A stretch of DNA of 64,000 nt, from NCBI GenBank assembly GCA_022410635.1, contig JAJVDF010001190.1, positions 147,625 to 211,624 of the forward strand, read 5' to 3'. Position numbers and translations under genes: made by a program. This stretch comes from Tretioscincus oriximinensis. Taxonomy: Eukaryota; Chordata; Lepidosauria; Squamata; Gymnophthalmidae. Position 1 is the first letter of the stretch. Every line of letters starts with the position of its first letter. Of the stretch, positions 33,828 through 45,172 are shown piece after piece. The notes below the pieces were generated by a model. The model had not been told where the DNA came from. It saw nothing but the letters and a program-made list of their open reading frames with translations, and did not search any database.

Positions 33828-34249
33828 CTAAAAGATGCAACAGGGGCAGAGAGAAAGCGTCAGATCCTTTGAGGATCTTGGAGGATTGATATATTATTGC
33901 ACAGAAAAGTCCCACATGGCAACCAAAATCTGGAAAAGGGGACAGAAATGAATGCAGGATTTGACTGTTCCTCTTTAATGTGGAGCATCTACATCAGCCA
34001 AGGACAGAAAGATTACCTTGCTCAAAATAAAGTAGAAATATGACCGCACTGAGTTAGAGAGAGACGCAAATGTGTTATTTTGTGTACCAAGACACGAGAC
34101 AACAAAAGAAGCTGAATCCAGACAAGATGTGGTGCTGTGTGCCACAGTGTCCTGAGTCTGTGGAGTGGGGAGGCATCCTGTGCTGAATGGTGTTCAATTG
34201 CCCTATAAGGGATGGGTGTGGAATCTGGGGCACTTCTGGATCCTGTGCT

Positions 34250-34885
34250 GAGGCTTGAAAATCAGGTGGAGGTGGTGCCTAGGAATGCCTCCTTCCAGCT
34301 ATGTTGGGGCCATTTCTGGGCAAGGATGATCTGGCCACAATAATCCACGTACTGGTAGCTTCCACAATGGACTATTGTAATGTCTTCTATCAGGGGCTTG
34401 AAAATGGTTGAGAAGCTACAGCTGTGGCAGAATGCAGCATTTAGAATAATGGCCAGAACAAATGGCTGGACACACATCATGCAAAGTTGCACTGGCTGCC
34501 AATTTGCTACTGAGCAAAAGGTATTATCTATATGNTCCTAAAAACTCGGGCCCCAAATGTCTAAAGGAAGGCCTTCTCCCATATCAACCTGCCCATGCTA
34601 TAAAACATTCAGAGGAGGCCTGAATGTGAGGCCTCTCTCGCTGGCAAAGAAGGTGGGAACCTGGGTTAGGCCCTTCTCTGTGGCACTTGAGGTGTGTCAA
34701 TCACCAACTTTATTTGCATTCAGAAAACACCTCTCTGGCCTATTGCTGAAAAACTGTTTTCCATTCCCTACTTCTAGACTTTGCTGTTTTAATATGTTAA
34801 TTTGGTTTTTATAGTTATCCACCCTGGGACCTTCAGGTATAGGGTGGCATAGAAATGTAAAATTAAATAAATAAATAAATAAGTT
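34250..34885 (+). mobile_element. L2-like LINE 3' end with (AAAT)n tail
   Basis: ATGGACTATTGTAATGTCTT CTATCAGGGG, then TTGCACTGGCTGCCAATTTG CTAC and CACCCTGGGACCTTCAGG, then (AAATAAAT)n. This order is typical of amniote L2-type 3' ends. Antisense to the host gene. Confidence 0.75.
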
Positions 34886-35053
34886 CTTCTGGGCAGAGCA
34901 TGGGGATTGAACTGTTTCCCAAACCATTTGCTCTGCCACTGAGCTGTAANCTACAGCCAAGAAAAGGGAGTCAGATGAGCTCAGTGGCAAGGAACCATAA
35001 GACTATGGGAGAACTTGGAGCCCTGTCAAGCTTGTTAGTTTTGGTGCTTTTAC

Positions 35054-35320
35054 CATTNACTTTCAACACTGCAGTGGTCTTTTTCTCCCCGCACTTGCAG
35101 GTGTAACTTCCAGCATCTTCCAACTCTAGGTCTTGGATGGTCAATTCCGCAAAGCGGCCTTCGAGCCTCATTCGGTACTTGTTGCCCTGTTTCAGAACCG
35201 ACTGATCCTTCATCCACTGGACCGAATCGACGGCTTTTGTTAGCTCACAATGAAGGGTGGCCGATCCACTTTCAGTCGCTTCCTCGTTCTTTAATTCTGT
35301 TTTGAAGGAAGCTGCCAAGG
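35054..35320 (-). CDS. OBSCN: Obscurin-like Ig exon Ig-a11 (C-x-C block)
   Basis: This 267-bp exon has an acceptor gtctctcag ahead of CC-TTG-GCA and a donor G|gtaaaa. The domain opens ALAASFKTEL, with Cys25 (ATLHCELT), Trp36 (DSVQWMKD) and DAGSYTCKCGEK; strand G is TAVLKxNG with one N. It keeps the extra codon before Trp that most C-x-C domains have lost. Between it and a10 lies a 710-bp intron with no repeat I recognise. Confidence 0.93.
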
Positions 35321-35344
35321 CTGAGAGACACACAGAGAATGAGT

Positions 35345-36000
35345 AGACATTGTCTCAGCACCATAAGCAGCATGGGGAAAACAGGCGTGCTTCCCTCTCC
35401 ATAATGTGCAATTCACCATACCATCCTCACAAGGAACAGAGGAACTTCGGTGCCCATTTCCAACCTCAGAACAAAGCAGAATTTCCCCTAAAGGCCTTGT
35501 CAGAAGAAGGCCAAGCTAACAGAATAAGAGCTTGGCCAAACTTTCCATAATGAGGGCAATCTGGCTAAAAGATTTCCAAGAATAAATTTTTGAAANAAGC
35601 ATAGGCATTGTGATCACAATGATTCCTCGCATCTTGTAAAACCAGATAGCAGCACTAATGTAGAAGATGGACTTAATGGAGTAAAAAAGATAATATGTGA
35701 GCACAGAATTGCACACCATAAATTAATAAATCTCTGCTATTAATAAGACATANGTCAACGAGTCCAATATTTCAAGGTCTGGCGGGGTCTCCCATTGGTC
35801 TTTAAGGACCAATTATAGGGTTTGGAACTTTGGACTCAGCACGCATGCGCCCAAGATGACAGCAACGTAGGCAGCTTGGCCGTCTGCCCAACATGGCGGA
35901 GAGGCACTGGAGAGTGTGACTTCCAGTGCCCAAATCCTCCACCCCTTTGCCTTTCCAGGTCCACATTTTTGCAGGCTTTCAATTAGTAAATAGAGCAAGT
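35345..36000. other. Intronic sequence, nothing recognised
   Basis: The a10-a11 intron. Contains two N bases and no repeat I know. Confidence 0.4.
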
Positions 36001-36030
36001 GGAACTCCAAAGGACTAGGAGAGTTTTTAC

Positions 36031-36294
36031 CATTAACTGTTAGAACAGCAGTTGTCTTTTGGTCTTTACAGGTGCATGAGTAGTCTCCAGCATCTTTCAT
36101 GTCCAGGTCATGGATGGCCAGCTCGATGGTGGCCCCTTCCTTCTTCATTCTGTACTTGCCACTAGGTTTGAGGCTCTTCTGACCTTTCATCCACTCCACG
36201 GAAGCAGATTTACTCAGTACGCAACGGAGAGTCGCTATTCCGCCTTGCACTGCTTCCATGTTCTTTAGCGGTTCCTTGAAACGGAGGGGTACAG
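36031..36294 (-). CDS. OBSCN: Obscurin-like Ig exon Ig-a10 (C-x-C block start)
   Basis: This 264-bp exon (88 codons) has an acceptor ccttcag ahead of CT-GTA-CCC and a donor G|gtaaaa. The domain opens AVPLRFKEPL, with Cys25 (ATLRCVLS), Trp35 (SASVEWMKG) and an F strand DAGDYSCTCKDQ. It is the first of eleven consecutive exons with the C-x-C F strand, here with K in place of the usual G. Strand G is TAVLTVNG. It is one codon shorter than the a1-a9 domains, with the gap just before Trp. Confidence 0.94.
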
Positions 36295-36309
36295 CTGAAG
36301 GGTGAAGGA

Positions 36310-37120
36310 CGAGGAAGGTTGAGGATCACTTACCAGCAGTTAAGACTTGATATAATTACNCATGATGCAGCCAACCAACCCAAGATTCATCAGGGACATT
36401 GCTCATACTGGAAACACAATAACCATAACACTTACATGGGAAGAATAGAAATAGGCTATGTCTCCATTTACCAAACTAGGCANCCTCTTCTGCTGCCACA
36501 CATCCACTTCAGGCAGCAGTAGGTACCTCATGTAGCCTGTATGATTCTGTCTGAGACATTCAAGGCAGAAGAAGATAGGAGGGGCCATTTTCTTCACTCA
36601 GTGAAATACAATGCCACCCAAAATTTAAGCAGTCTACACAATTAATCCAGCTTCATCATTGGATACCAAAGGTTCTGAAGAGCTAGGAATNGAAGTTCTT
36701 ATTTCAGAATCCCTGGGGGGCCTATTTTGGCCATGTGCTTTGCTGTGCTACTGAAATGAGTCCTGCAGCAGTATGGAAAATGGAAGTCTGCCTTCTGTAC
36801 AGCTCCATGTACCACATTGGAGCCCAAAGGCCTATAGGTGGACTTGTTACATTTATGTCTATCAGCAATCCAGATCAAGGGCTTCATAATCTGTCCTATG
36901 TGGATGAAGTATAATCAGAAATGGGAAGGGTCTCACTTAGGCTGGTCAACAATGCAAAAGTCTACATAGTTCATACTGTAGAGTAGCCCAAAGGTAAGTG
37001 CTGAAAAGTCTTAAGTTTACTTCCTCATTGTTATTAAAAACATCTCTGACTATTGGTGGCCATGGTGGCTACAAGAGAAGAGAAATCAGTCACTGGACCA
37101 TATGAACATGGCCAAGGAAG
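36310..37120. other. Intronic sequence, nothing recognised
   Basis: Part of the a9-a10 intron. Confidence 0.4.
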
Positions 37121-37147
37121 GACATAAACTTATACAGGGATTTGAGA

Positions 37148-37295
37148 GCAAGTGAGTCAAGAACAGGGAGAAGGGTTTGCGTTCTTCTGCTTGAGAATGT
37201 CTTGGCACAATTGGTGGCCCACTGTGTCAGACAGAATGCTGGACTAGATGGGCTACTTCCCAATTCAGTAGGGCTCCTCATATGTTCTCGTGAGC
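37148..37295 (+). mobile_element. CR1 LINE 3' end
   Basis: CTTCTGCTTGAGAATGTCTT GGCACAATTGGTGGCCCACT and GCTGGACTAGATGGGCTACT form the CR1 terminus. Confidence 0.85.
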
Positions 37296-37483
37296 ATCAT
37301 TCAACTGAAAGGTATACAATAAATTGGTATTCAAACCAATTTAAAATTCAGCATAACCCACCTTTTCAAAACTATCAAGTTATTATGGCTTTATATCATG
37401 TTTCATGCCAGGGATCGAACCTCAAAGGAGATACATGCAAAAGGACAAAAGAATAGGTGTGAACATATCTTCATTCACCCTAC

Positions 37484-37750
37484 CGTTGATTTTGACCTGG
37501 GCTGAACTCTGCTGATTTCCAGTGTCGCAGACATATTTTCCAGCATCTTCCGGCTCGGCATTGTGAATGACTAGTTCAACCAGACTCCCAGCCTGCTTTA
37601 TTTCACACTTGTCACTAGGCCGTAGAACAATGGCACCCTTTTTCCATGTCACCATNGCATCTGGCTTGTTGAGCACACACTGTAAAGTTATTTTCTCTCC
37701 CTCTTCTTTTTCCACATCCTTAAGTTCTTGTTTAAAAAGGACAGGCATGG
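37484..37750 (-). CDS. OBSCN: Obscurin-like Ig exon Ig-a9
   Basis: This 267-bp exon has an acceptor caaccttag ahead of CC-ATG-CCT and a donor G|gtaggg. The domain opens AMPVLFKQEL, with Cys25 (ITLQCVLN), Trp36 (VTWKKG) and the second Cys in DAGKYVCDTGNQ; strand G is AQVKING. One codon before Trp contains N. An extra Cys (SDKCEI) lies in the middle of the domain. It is a boundary domain: the next exon downstream starts the C-x-C block. Intron to a10: 1189 bp. Confidence 0.93.
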
Positions 37751-37779
37751 CTAAGGTTGAAACCACAGTGGAGGGGAAA

Positions 37780-38790
37780 TGAGGATAATTAAATACAGGT
37801 ATGGAAATTNCCTATAGCCACAAATAGTCAAGACAGCAAGAAGTTATTTACACACAAATATCTCTCTTTATATATTTCTCAGAGTCACCATAGTTCCTGA
37901 AGGCTCTGTGATTGGTCAATATTTGGACAAATCCCAGGGCCTAGAGTGAAGTCATCAATATTGTAAAGTCAGGGGCAGGTCAGCAGTGGTTGCCACAGAA
38001 CCTAGCCCAGGGATAAGGGAAAAAACATTTAAAAAGAGGAAATGTGGAACATGAATGATGGAAGAGTAAGCTAACCCCGCTGTTGTATTAAACACAGGCA
38101 ATGGGATTATTCCACTACTATATTAATAAACTCAGTAGAAGGCAAGTCAAAGTTGCTCAAGNCCATCCTCCAAGCTAATGCAAGATTCATCAGACCAAAC
38201 TCTGCTGAAAGGTATCCGGTGGATGGCGAAAAACCAATCACAAACTGACAACCCTTCCTCTTGCAAAATTCCTCTTAATACCTAACCTATATCCAGATCT
38301 TTGAAGTCCCAACTCATGCGTCCAAGTCGTGACTTCCATGGTAATAGAACGATGGCTCTTCTGATATCTGAACACAGCGAGTGATTTCCCCTTTGCTAAA
38401 GTATGGAATACCTGTAGTACAACCAGTGTTGGGAGTTTTCCAGGGGAAAGTCTCACCCTGAGAGGTCAAAATCCTTGGCCACATGCAAAAAAAATTTGTG
38501 ACGTTGCTTCCAGGTCAGAACTGGAAATGACATTCCTCNGGGAGCCATTCCCAGAAGCAGAAACCAGACGTCCTCTGTGATGTTACTTCCAGCCCTGGGA
38601 TGCCCTTTCTGGAAGCAGGGGACAGAACTGATATCACAGTGGTATCACCTTGGCCCCAACATAATTCTTGTCCATTGTTGCACGATGATTCATACTTTAT
38701 ACGAGAATGTAGAACCTCACAAAGTGTACAAGATTCTCATGCAATTCTCAGCACTGACTACTAAGTGAAAGTGTTACAGTTCTCTGAAAT
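37780..38790. other. Intronic sequence, nothing recognised
   Basis: Part of the a8-a9 intron. No exon seen. Confidence 0.4.
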
Positions 38791-38803
38791 TAAGCTTCAT
38801 TCT

Positions 38804-38880
38804 GGAAGCTTACCACAGTAGATAGTGGAAGCTTACCACAGTAGATAGTAGATTTTGCTACCACAGTAGATAGCATCCCA
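38804..38880 (+). repeat. Short tandem repeat, ~23-bp unit
   Basis: GGAAGCTTACCACAGTAGAT occurs twice in tandem, and TACCACAGTAGATAG a third time. Confidence 0.9.
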
Positions 38881-39052
38881 TCAAGGCACCTCACCAATGC
38901 AACAACAAGTTCTGATTTAGAGAACTCACATAATGCAAAACGTCCATTAACTGTTACATATGACTACAGGAATCTTATGCTGGACATTTTCCCTTAGATG
39001 TCTATACTACCAGTTTGAAATTTCCCAGCAACCATCTACAACATCATAATGC

Positions 39053-39196
39053 AATGATCTAAGCAAGCCTANTCAAACATTGACAATAATATTGTTACAT
39101 AGGCTTAGACTTGTATAACTATATGTGTTGCATTACAAGTCTAAGCCTATGTAACAATATTATTGTCAATGTTTGAAAAGGCTTGCTTAGATCATT
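39053..39196. repeat. Near-perfect palindrome, 63-bp arms, 18-bp loop
   Basis: 39053-39115 (starting AATGATCTAAGCAAGCCT) is the reverse complement of 39134-39196, with one mismatch and one N. The loop is 39116-39133. No known family. Confidence 0.95.
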
Positions 39197-39899
39197 AAAG
39201 GAAGGAAATAGGCCTAACCCCCAGACCACTTTGTTTTGTGTTTCTTTGGCCATGGGCTCAATAGTTTACTGGTTCTAAACCAATTGAAGCCAACTTGGAG
39301 TGCAGTCAGACAGGTTTCCTTTTTTTTCAATCATCCCTTTAAGAACACCCACTTATGAATAAAAATAGATCTTGAAATATCTACTTCATTCCTACATCTC
39401 CAGATCTGACAATGCCCTCCTAAGCAACCAATGTTCACCACTAATTGGCTGCCACTGGTCAGATTTTCTGAGCCGCTGATTGGTTGCTGGCCAGCAGTAA
39501 TTATTCCAATGGTTAGATTGTTCCTTCCAATGCAACTAAAAATAACAGTTGCTATCAGTATCAACTTCCCATCTGAAGAAGGGACAACTTTTCAAAGACT
39601 TTNGCATGCAGTAGAGTGCATGCAGGGGTAAACTGTTTTGTACTTTGACTCCAGTTATCTCAGTGAGCTATTCCTTAAACAGATCTGAACGCAGCTCAAG
39701 GTACATGGCTAAAAATGAACATGAACAACCAAAATAACCCATTCTAAAGCCCAATTCTAATCTGTACATTGTATGAAGATATGCTATCATAGCAGACATG
39801 ACCAAATCTAGCATGGGGGGCTCTTTAGCGTTAACAGGTGTCACCTTCTTCTAAGAAGGAAAAAGCAGAAAGCATGAACTTTTGTAGCCAAGTCTATTT

Positions 39900-40005
39900 C
39901 TTCAGTTGCTAGTCGACTTGTCTACGAAAGTTCATGCTGCTTATCTTTTTCTTGTTAATCTTTAAGGTGCTAAACGAGACCCCCTTACTAGATTTTCTGA
40001 ACTCA
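39900..40005. repeat. Dispersed repeat R2, copy 2
   Basis: TCTACGAAAGTTCATGCTGC...TCTTTAAGGTGCTAAACGAG resembles 12.54-12.63 kb. Confidence 0.5.
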
Positions 40006-40069
40006 TACATTTTCTGAACATAGCTACTTCTTTGAAATCCATAGCCAAGCATAGTAGAACTATTCCTAC

Positions 40070-40336
40070 CATGTACTTTCACATGAGCTGAGGTTTTGAC
40101 CTGCCCAACGCTACAGATATATTCCCCAGCATCCGTAGGCGTCACATCGCGAATGACCAGCTCTACCACAGCACCACGCTGCTTCAACTCATATTTCTCG
40201 CCGGCCTGAAGAATGTCACTTCCTTTCGTCCACTGAGTTACCAGGTCCGGTTTGTTCAGCTCACAAGTAAGCCGGACTTTGCTTCCTTCGTCAGCCTCCC
40301 TGTTTTGGAGTTCTTGGGTAAAAAGGACTGGCAGGG
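40070..40336 (-). CDS. OBSCN: Obscurin-like Ig exon Ig-a8
   Basis: This 267-bp exon has an acceptor acattttag ahead of CC-CTG-CCA and a donor G|gtagga. It is the first domain with the ALPVLF start that dominates the rest of the array. Cys25 (VRLTCELN) and Trp36 (VTQWTKG) are present, and the second Cys is in DAGEYICSVGQV, so the third position after Cys is V rather than C-x-C. Strand G is AHVKVHG. A Met-to-stop ORF covers only its 3' half, but the frame is open back to the acceptor. Confidence 0.93.
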
Positions 40337-40344
40337 CTAAAATG

Positions 40345-40690
40345 TAGAATTAAAGAAGGTGAATATAAAGTAGGGGCAGAGAAAGACCAAGAAAAATACA
40401 AGCTCTTAATTCTTAAATAGCTTGTGCAAGTAGGATTCTGAAGATAAAAATCCAGATAAAAAATGGAACGGATACATAACTCGGTATCTACTGGGAACTA
40501 ACAGATTTTCCCTTCCGATGATTTAGCCGTATGCTATAGTTCAGAGTTCACAACACATGGATGTAACATGAAATGCTGAAAATAGCTAACACACATCAAA
40601 ACTGAAAAACACAAACAGGCAACATCAAAAACATAGACAGCTAAGACTATAGACTGTAGACATCAGTCAATAAAATCACATAACAGGAAA
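40345..40690. other. Intronic sequence, nothing recognised
   Basis: Upstream intron side of exon Ig-a8. Confidence 0.4.
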
Positions 40691-40692
40691 CA

Positions 40693-40740
40693 GGCGTTTA
40701 AGAGGAGATCTGGTTGAAGGGTATAAAATCATGATATTGT
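40693..40740 (+). mobile_element. CR1 LINE, very short fragment
   Basis: CGTTTAAGAGGAGATCTGGT TGAAGGGTATAAAATCATG is the CR1 stretch just after the RT-derived region. Confidence 0.6.
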
Positions 40741-40769
40741 ATAAATCACATTGTGAGCAGAAGAACAGA

Positions 40770-40920
40770 AGGTTATGTAAGCTGCTTTGAATCCCAGTAT
40801 AAATAACTCTTGCTCCTACACATACACATACTCCTACTTCTTATTCTTCCTCCTTTGTTCCTCTTTTTCCTTCTTCTTTCTCCTCCATTTCCTGCTCCTC
40901 CTTCTTTCTTTTTTGTCACT
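40770..40920 (+). mobile_element. SINE S1 3' end with pyrimidine tail
   Basis: GTAAGCTGCTTTGAATCCCA GTATAAATAA is the S1 3' end, followed directly by about 80 bp of (CTT/CCT)n. Confidence 0.7.
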
Positions 40921-41324
40921 GCTTGCACTGGGCTTGATGAGGATGCAGCCTCAGAAGAGAATCACTGCAATGAGTGGCCAACAGACAATGGTTGGCCAAC
41001 AATCTCAGAGTGCTGTTGAACAGGATAAAGCTCTCCTCTGAAGCTCTCAAAGACTAATTAACTGAAGCCAGAAGTTGTTCTCCTCACACCAGGAGGAGGA
41101 AGGCACATCAGCTATTTAAGGAGCTGAAATACACTTCCTGTTTGCAACCGTCCCATTTCTCCACACCTCGTTGTGAACTGCTTTGTGTGTTTCTCTGACC
41201 TTGAAGCATATTCTTCACTCCGCTGTTTGTGCTGCCCCTTGAAATAACTTCTGATACTCTTTGTAGTTTGGCTCATAAGTGTTTTAAGTGTTTCTATGAA
41301 GTTTGGTTCATAAGTATTTTCAGG

Positions 41325-41455
41325 CAGAGAGTTGAGAACAGGTGAGTTTTTGCCTTCTTCTGTTTGAGATGTCCAGGCACAATTGGTGGGTCACTGGATG
41401 AGACAGGATGCTGCACTTGATGGACTAAGGCAGGTTTCCTCTTTTGTTCTTCATT
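41325..41455 (+). mobile_element. CR1 LINE 3' end
   Basis: GAGTTGAGAACAGGTGAGTT TTTGCCTTCTTC, then ACAATTGGTGGGTCACTGG and GCTGCACTTGATGGACTAAG. Confidence 0.82.
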
Positions 41456-41799
41456 ACATATCTTATTTCCCTAATAATTAAATTCCAAAATCATTTTACA
41501 ATATAAATAACATTAGAAATTCACATCCAAATACAAGAGTGCTTGGAAGCTCTGTGGTGATGAACTTCTAGGTCTCCTGTTATTAAGCTGAGGAAAGGAA
41601 ACAAACACATCCTTTGCTAAACAAACAAAGACATGTAGCAAGGTGCCCTAATTTCTGCGGCAATTCAGGCTGCTTTCACTGGCTCAGTATATAGCTCACT
41701 GTTCCACACTATCTGCATGGGAATAGTGCTAATTCATTTCAAATATGTAGTAACAACTCCCTAAAATGCTTGCACGTAGGACAGATCTGAGCTTTGAGA

Positions 41800-42160
41800 A
41801 CTAATGTTGCAGCAGCTTGGATTCAGAGGGTCTTCCAAGCTGCTTCAGAGCAATCCTCAGTGATACTGTGGAGCTTTCAGACTGTCTTCAGAGCCTGCTT
41901 TGGAGCTGACTCAAAAATGCTACTGAACTTCCAGGTTGCCTTCAGAGGCAGCTTTGATGCTATCCTCAAACATACAACTGAAATTCCAAGTTCCCTTCAG
42001 AGGCAGCTTTGGAGATATCCTCAAAGATACCGCTGAACTTCCAAATTCCCTTTGGAGTTATCCTCAAAGATACTGCTGAACTTCTAGGTTCTCTTCAGAG
42101 GTAGCTTTAGATTTATCCTCAAATACACTACTGAACTTCCAAGTTCATCAAAGGCAGTGG
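41800..42160 (+). repeat. Degenerate minisatellite, ~55-63-bp unit
   Basis: Five to six diverged units of the type CTGAACTTCCAAGTTCCCTTCAGAGGCAGCTTTGG...ATCCTCAAAGATAC. One unit is shortened. The 80-codon ORF through it is periodic because of the repeat and is not a credible protein. Confidence 0.85.
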
Positions 42161-42169
42161 TGATATGAA

Positions 42170-42790
42170 CCAGGTGCAGCACGTGAATGACCACAACATC
42201 ATGTATAGAGTCTGCATGCTAGTGCACATTGTCCCACTTCCAATGTGAAGCAAGCTGCTCAGTGCAAGCATGTTGTCTGTGTCTAGTCCAGCTCAAGCTA
42301 ACCCACAATAAATAAAAAGTTTTTAAGGCTGCAACATGAAGAAAGAGCATCAAAGAAAAAATCCTTGCAGCAAAGTCATAGCTACGATTTTGCCTCTAGA
42401 AGGGAAAAAATATTCCTGTCATTTAAAATAAAATACTTTCATGATTATTCATATTGCCAGTAGCATCCAGTTCANATGTTGCCATAAATACATGGCTTTA
42501 TTATCCTGATTATATCAATGAAGGCACCACCGACTTCACAAGAAGATCCATTAGGCAACCAGTGATTGTAAGATTTTTCGCTGTGATTTCACTAATTCCA
42601 CCCTCTAACAAGCAAAAGGACACCATCACATTTGAGGCTAAGAATCAATACAATATTCTAGACCTTTTACTTGGGAAGTTCTTTATGAAATGCTGNCATA
42701 ATTATTCAACAGTGATTATGAAAACTTGCTATATAGATGATATACAGAAGCCTGCAAAAAGGCATTTTCTGTGATGCAGAAAAGATGTGG
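42170..42790. other. Intronic sequence, nothing recognised
   Basis: A 106-codon ORF crosses it, but it contains N codons and shows no domain. AT-rich. Confidence 0.4.
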
Positions 42791-42794
42791 TTCT

Positions 42795-43265
42795 CCACTA
42801 TTTCGTCACCCAGCACTCCATAGAAAAGATACTGTGGAACTGGAGAAGGTGCAATAAAGATCAAGGTACTGGAACAAAATCCTTTAGGAAACCAGTCTGC
42901 AGCATCTAGGTCACTTTAGTCTCGAAAATGGTGCTTAAGAGGTGATCTGGTTGAAGTCTATAAAGCTATCACGCATGGGATGGGTAAGGTAAACAGAGGG
43001 AAATTACTGTATTTCTCTAGCTCACAACAATAGGACTAGGGGCCCTTCCTTGAAGCTGATGAGCATGATAGTTAGGGCAGAAAAAGGAAAGTGTTTTTTT
43101 TCACTCGGAGGGTCATTGGTCTGTGGAATTTACTTTCAGAAGGGGTGGTGGTAGCTAGCAGCCTGGATATGATAGATATTGTGCTAGGATGGGTGTCTTG
43201 ATACTATCTCCAGAATGAAGCAACAGGCAGGATTTTTAAAATAACATTTGCAGGGATCACTGGAA
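42795..43265 (+). mobile_element. CR1 LINE 3' region
   Basis: TGTGGAACTGGAGAAGGTGC, GGTGATCTGGTTGAAGTCTA TAAAG and GGTCATTGGTCTGTGGAATT TAC in CR1 order. It lacks the final terminus. Confidence 0.85.
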
Positions 43266-43624
43266 TGTTGGTATTATAGCTTATCATTGTATTTCTATAT
43301 TACTGAGCACTCACTCATTTTATTGGACTTGCTTTTCTGACTTCTTGAAACAAAGATGCTTGGAATGTGAATTGTATTTAAGAGATGGTCACTTAACTTA
43401 TATGCTGAAGTAGCCAATATATACTTTGCTATTTTTATTTTATGGATTTATAAATAAAGGCTAAAGCCTTCCTGAATGGAATGCACAATTTGGGTCAGAA
43501 CCAAATCTCAACAATTAACATACCCAGAAAGAAGCAAAAATCAAAATATTTGTTTTTCTTCCATGCTAATTTACTAATCTGTCTCAGACTTAAAAAATGA
43601 AAAGGAGGCGAGCCATATTCATAC

Positions 43625-43891
43625 CTTGTACAACCAGCTTTGCGCTTGACTGGGTATCCCCAATGTCACAGGTGTAGATGTCGCTGTCGGTTTCCTTGAC
43701 ATCGTTCACTGTCAGCTGCAGGACGCTCCCCTTCTGGCTGATCTCATACTTCTGGCTTGCCTTGAGGTCAAGGATCCCTTTTCTCCAGGACACAGCAGCA
43801 GGAGGCTTCTTGGTTTTGCAGGTAAAAATGGCATTTTTATTTTCATCCAACTTCAGGTCAGAAAGGTCTGTGACAAAACAGTTTCCGGCTT
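43625..43891 (-). CDS. OBSCN: Obscurin-like Ig exon Ig-a7
   Basis: This 267-bp exon has an acceptor atcttccag ahead of AA-GCC-GGA and a donor G|gtatga. The domain begins EAGNCFVTDL, with Cys25 (AIFTCKTK), Trp36 (AAVSWRKG) and the second Cys in DSDIYTCDIGDT; strand G is AKLVVQG. The usual D-x-G turn reads DSD. The frame is open to the upstream acceptor even though no in-frame ATG lies near it, as expected for an internal exon. The downstream intron is 3288 bp and holds a minisatellite and CR1 fragments. Confidence 0.92.
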
Positions 43892-44014
43892 CTGGAAGAT
43901 ATTAAAATGAATCGTTAGAACATACACCTCGTATGGATTTGGATTTTGACACCAGCAAAAAAGGGCCCATCAAGCGTGTGATTGAAATTGGCTTCAAAAC
44001 ATGATTTGACTCTT

Positions 44015-44700
44015 TAAAAATCTGTTGTGAAGCCCCATTTGCAATTCTGTGTACAATTCTGGTCACCACATCTCAAAAAGGAGATTGTGGAACTGGAGAA
44101 GGTGCAGAAAAGGGCAACAAAAATGATCAAGGGACGGGAGCGCCTCTCTTATGAAATCCGGCTGCAACGTCTGGATTGCTTCAGCCCCGAAAGATGGCGT
44201 TTGGGAGGAGACCTAATTGAGGTGTATAAAATCATGCACAGGATGGATAAGGTGAATAGATAAAAACTATTCTCTNTATCACACAACACTATGACCAGGG
44301 GGCCTTCCTTGAAACTGAGGGGCAGAAGAGTGAGGNCAGACAAAGAAAAGTAATTTTTCACCTAGAGGGTCATCGGCCAGTGGAATTTACTTCCAGAAGA
44401 GGTGGTGGTAGCTAACAGCCTGGATANCTTTAAGGCAGGATTGGACAAGTTCATGGAAGGCAAGGTATAAACAGCTACTAGGATTGATGACTTGATCCTG
44501 CCTCCAAGTTGGAGCAACAGCAGTATTCCTGAAATGCCTTTGTAGGGTGTTGAGAACGGGTGAAGATCTTGCCTTTTTCTGTTTCCGACTGCCCAGGGGC
44601 AATTGGTGAGCCTCTGTGTGGGACAGAAGGCTGGACTAGATGGGCTCCTGCCGATTCAGGAGGGCTCCTCTTATGTTCTTATGTCCTTATGTTCTTATTA
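44015..44700 (+). mobile_element. CR1 LINE 3' end, long copy
   Basis: From ATCTGTTGTGAAGCCCCATT TGCAATTCTG through the 3' UTR to AGGGCTCCTCTTATGTTCTT ATG. Includes the end of the ORF2 frame (CVQFWSPHLKKEIVELEKVQ). Lies 120 bp upstream of exon Ig-a7. Confidence 0.9.
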
Positions 44701-44719
44701 AGGCTGGAAGCCTTTCATC

Positions 44720-45165
44720 CTCCCCAGCAACATAGATCGAAACCCTTCTTCCCTCCCCAGCATCATGGCAGGAAGCCAAACCTGAGAACCCATTCTAGTA
44801 GCCATGGACTCACCTGTCCTCTGTTAGTTTATCTACAAGGACCTAAGAGAAGGACCCACCAATACCATATTTTTTATCTCCTGGGATAAAGAACTCCTAA
44901 CTCAGGGTTTCCTCCATAGCAATACAATCTGCCCTGCGTGGATGCTTCCGGGTGCTTTGTCCTCTCAAATTAAAATACCCACTGCGCAAGCCCAAAGGTC
45001 CTTGCCCAATTCTGGATATTTTTGCATCAAGAGGAAAAATGTCTGGCTATTAAGTGTCTGGGCTTGCCCTATGATTTCCCCCTGTCATCTGGGACAATGA
45101 GAGCAATTATAAGGTCTAAGAAAGGGATCTGATGGTGATCTCAGACTGTTTCCTTAATAAGTAAC
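44720..45165. other. Intronic sequence, nothing recognised
   Basis: Part of the a6-a7 intron. Confidence 0.4.
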
Positions 45166-45172
45166 AGGCTTG

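Noticed and set aside
38804..38880. CRISPR-like repeat
   Set aside because: Two to three direct tandem copies without spacers, in a vertebrate intron.
41794..42036. 80-codon periodic ORF
   Set aside because: Its 19-20 residue period follows from the minisatellite, and no start context or domain supports it.
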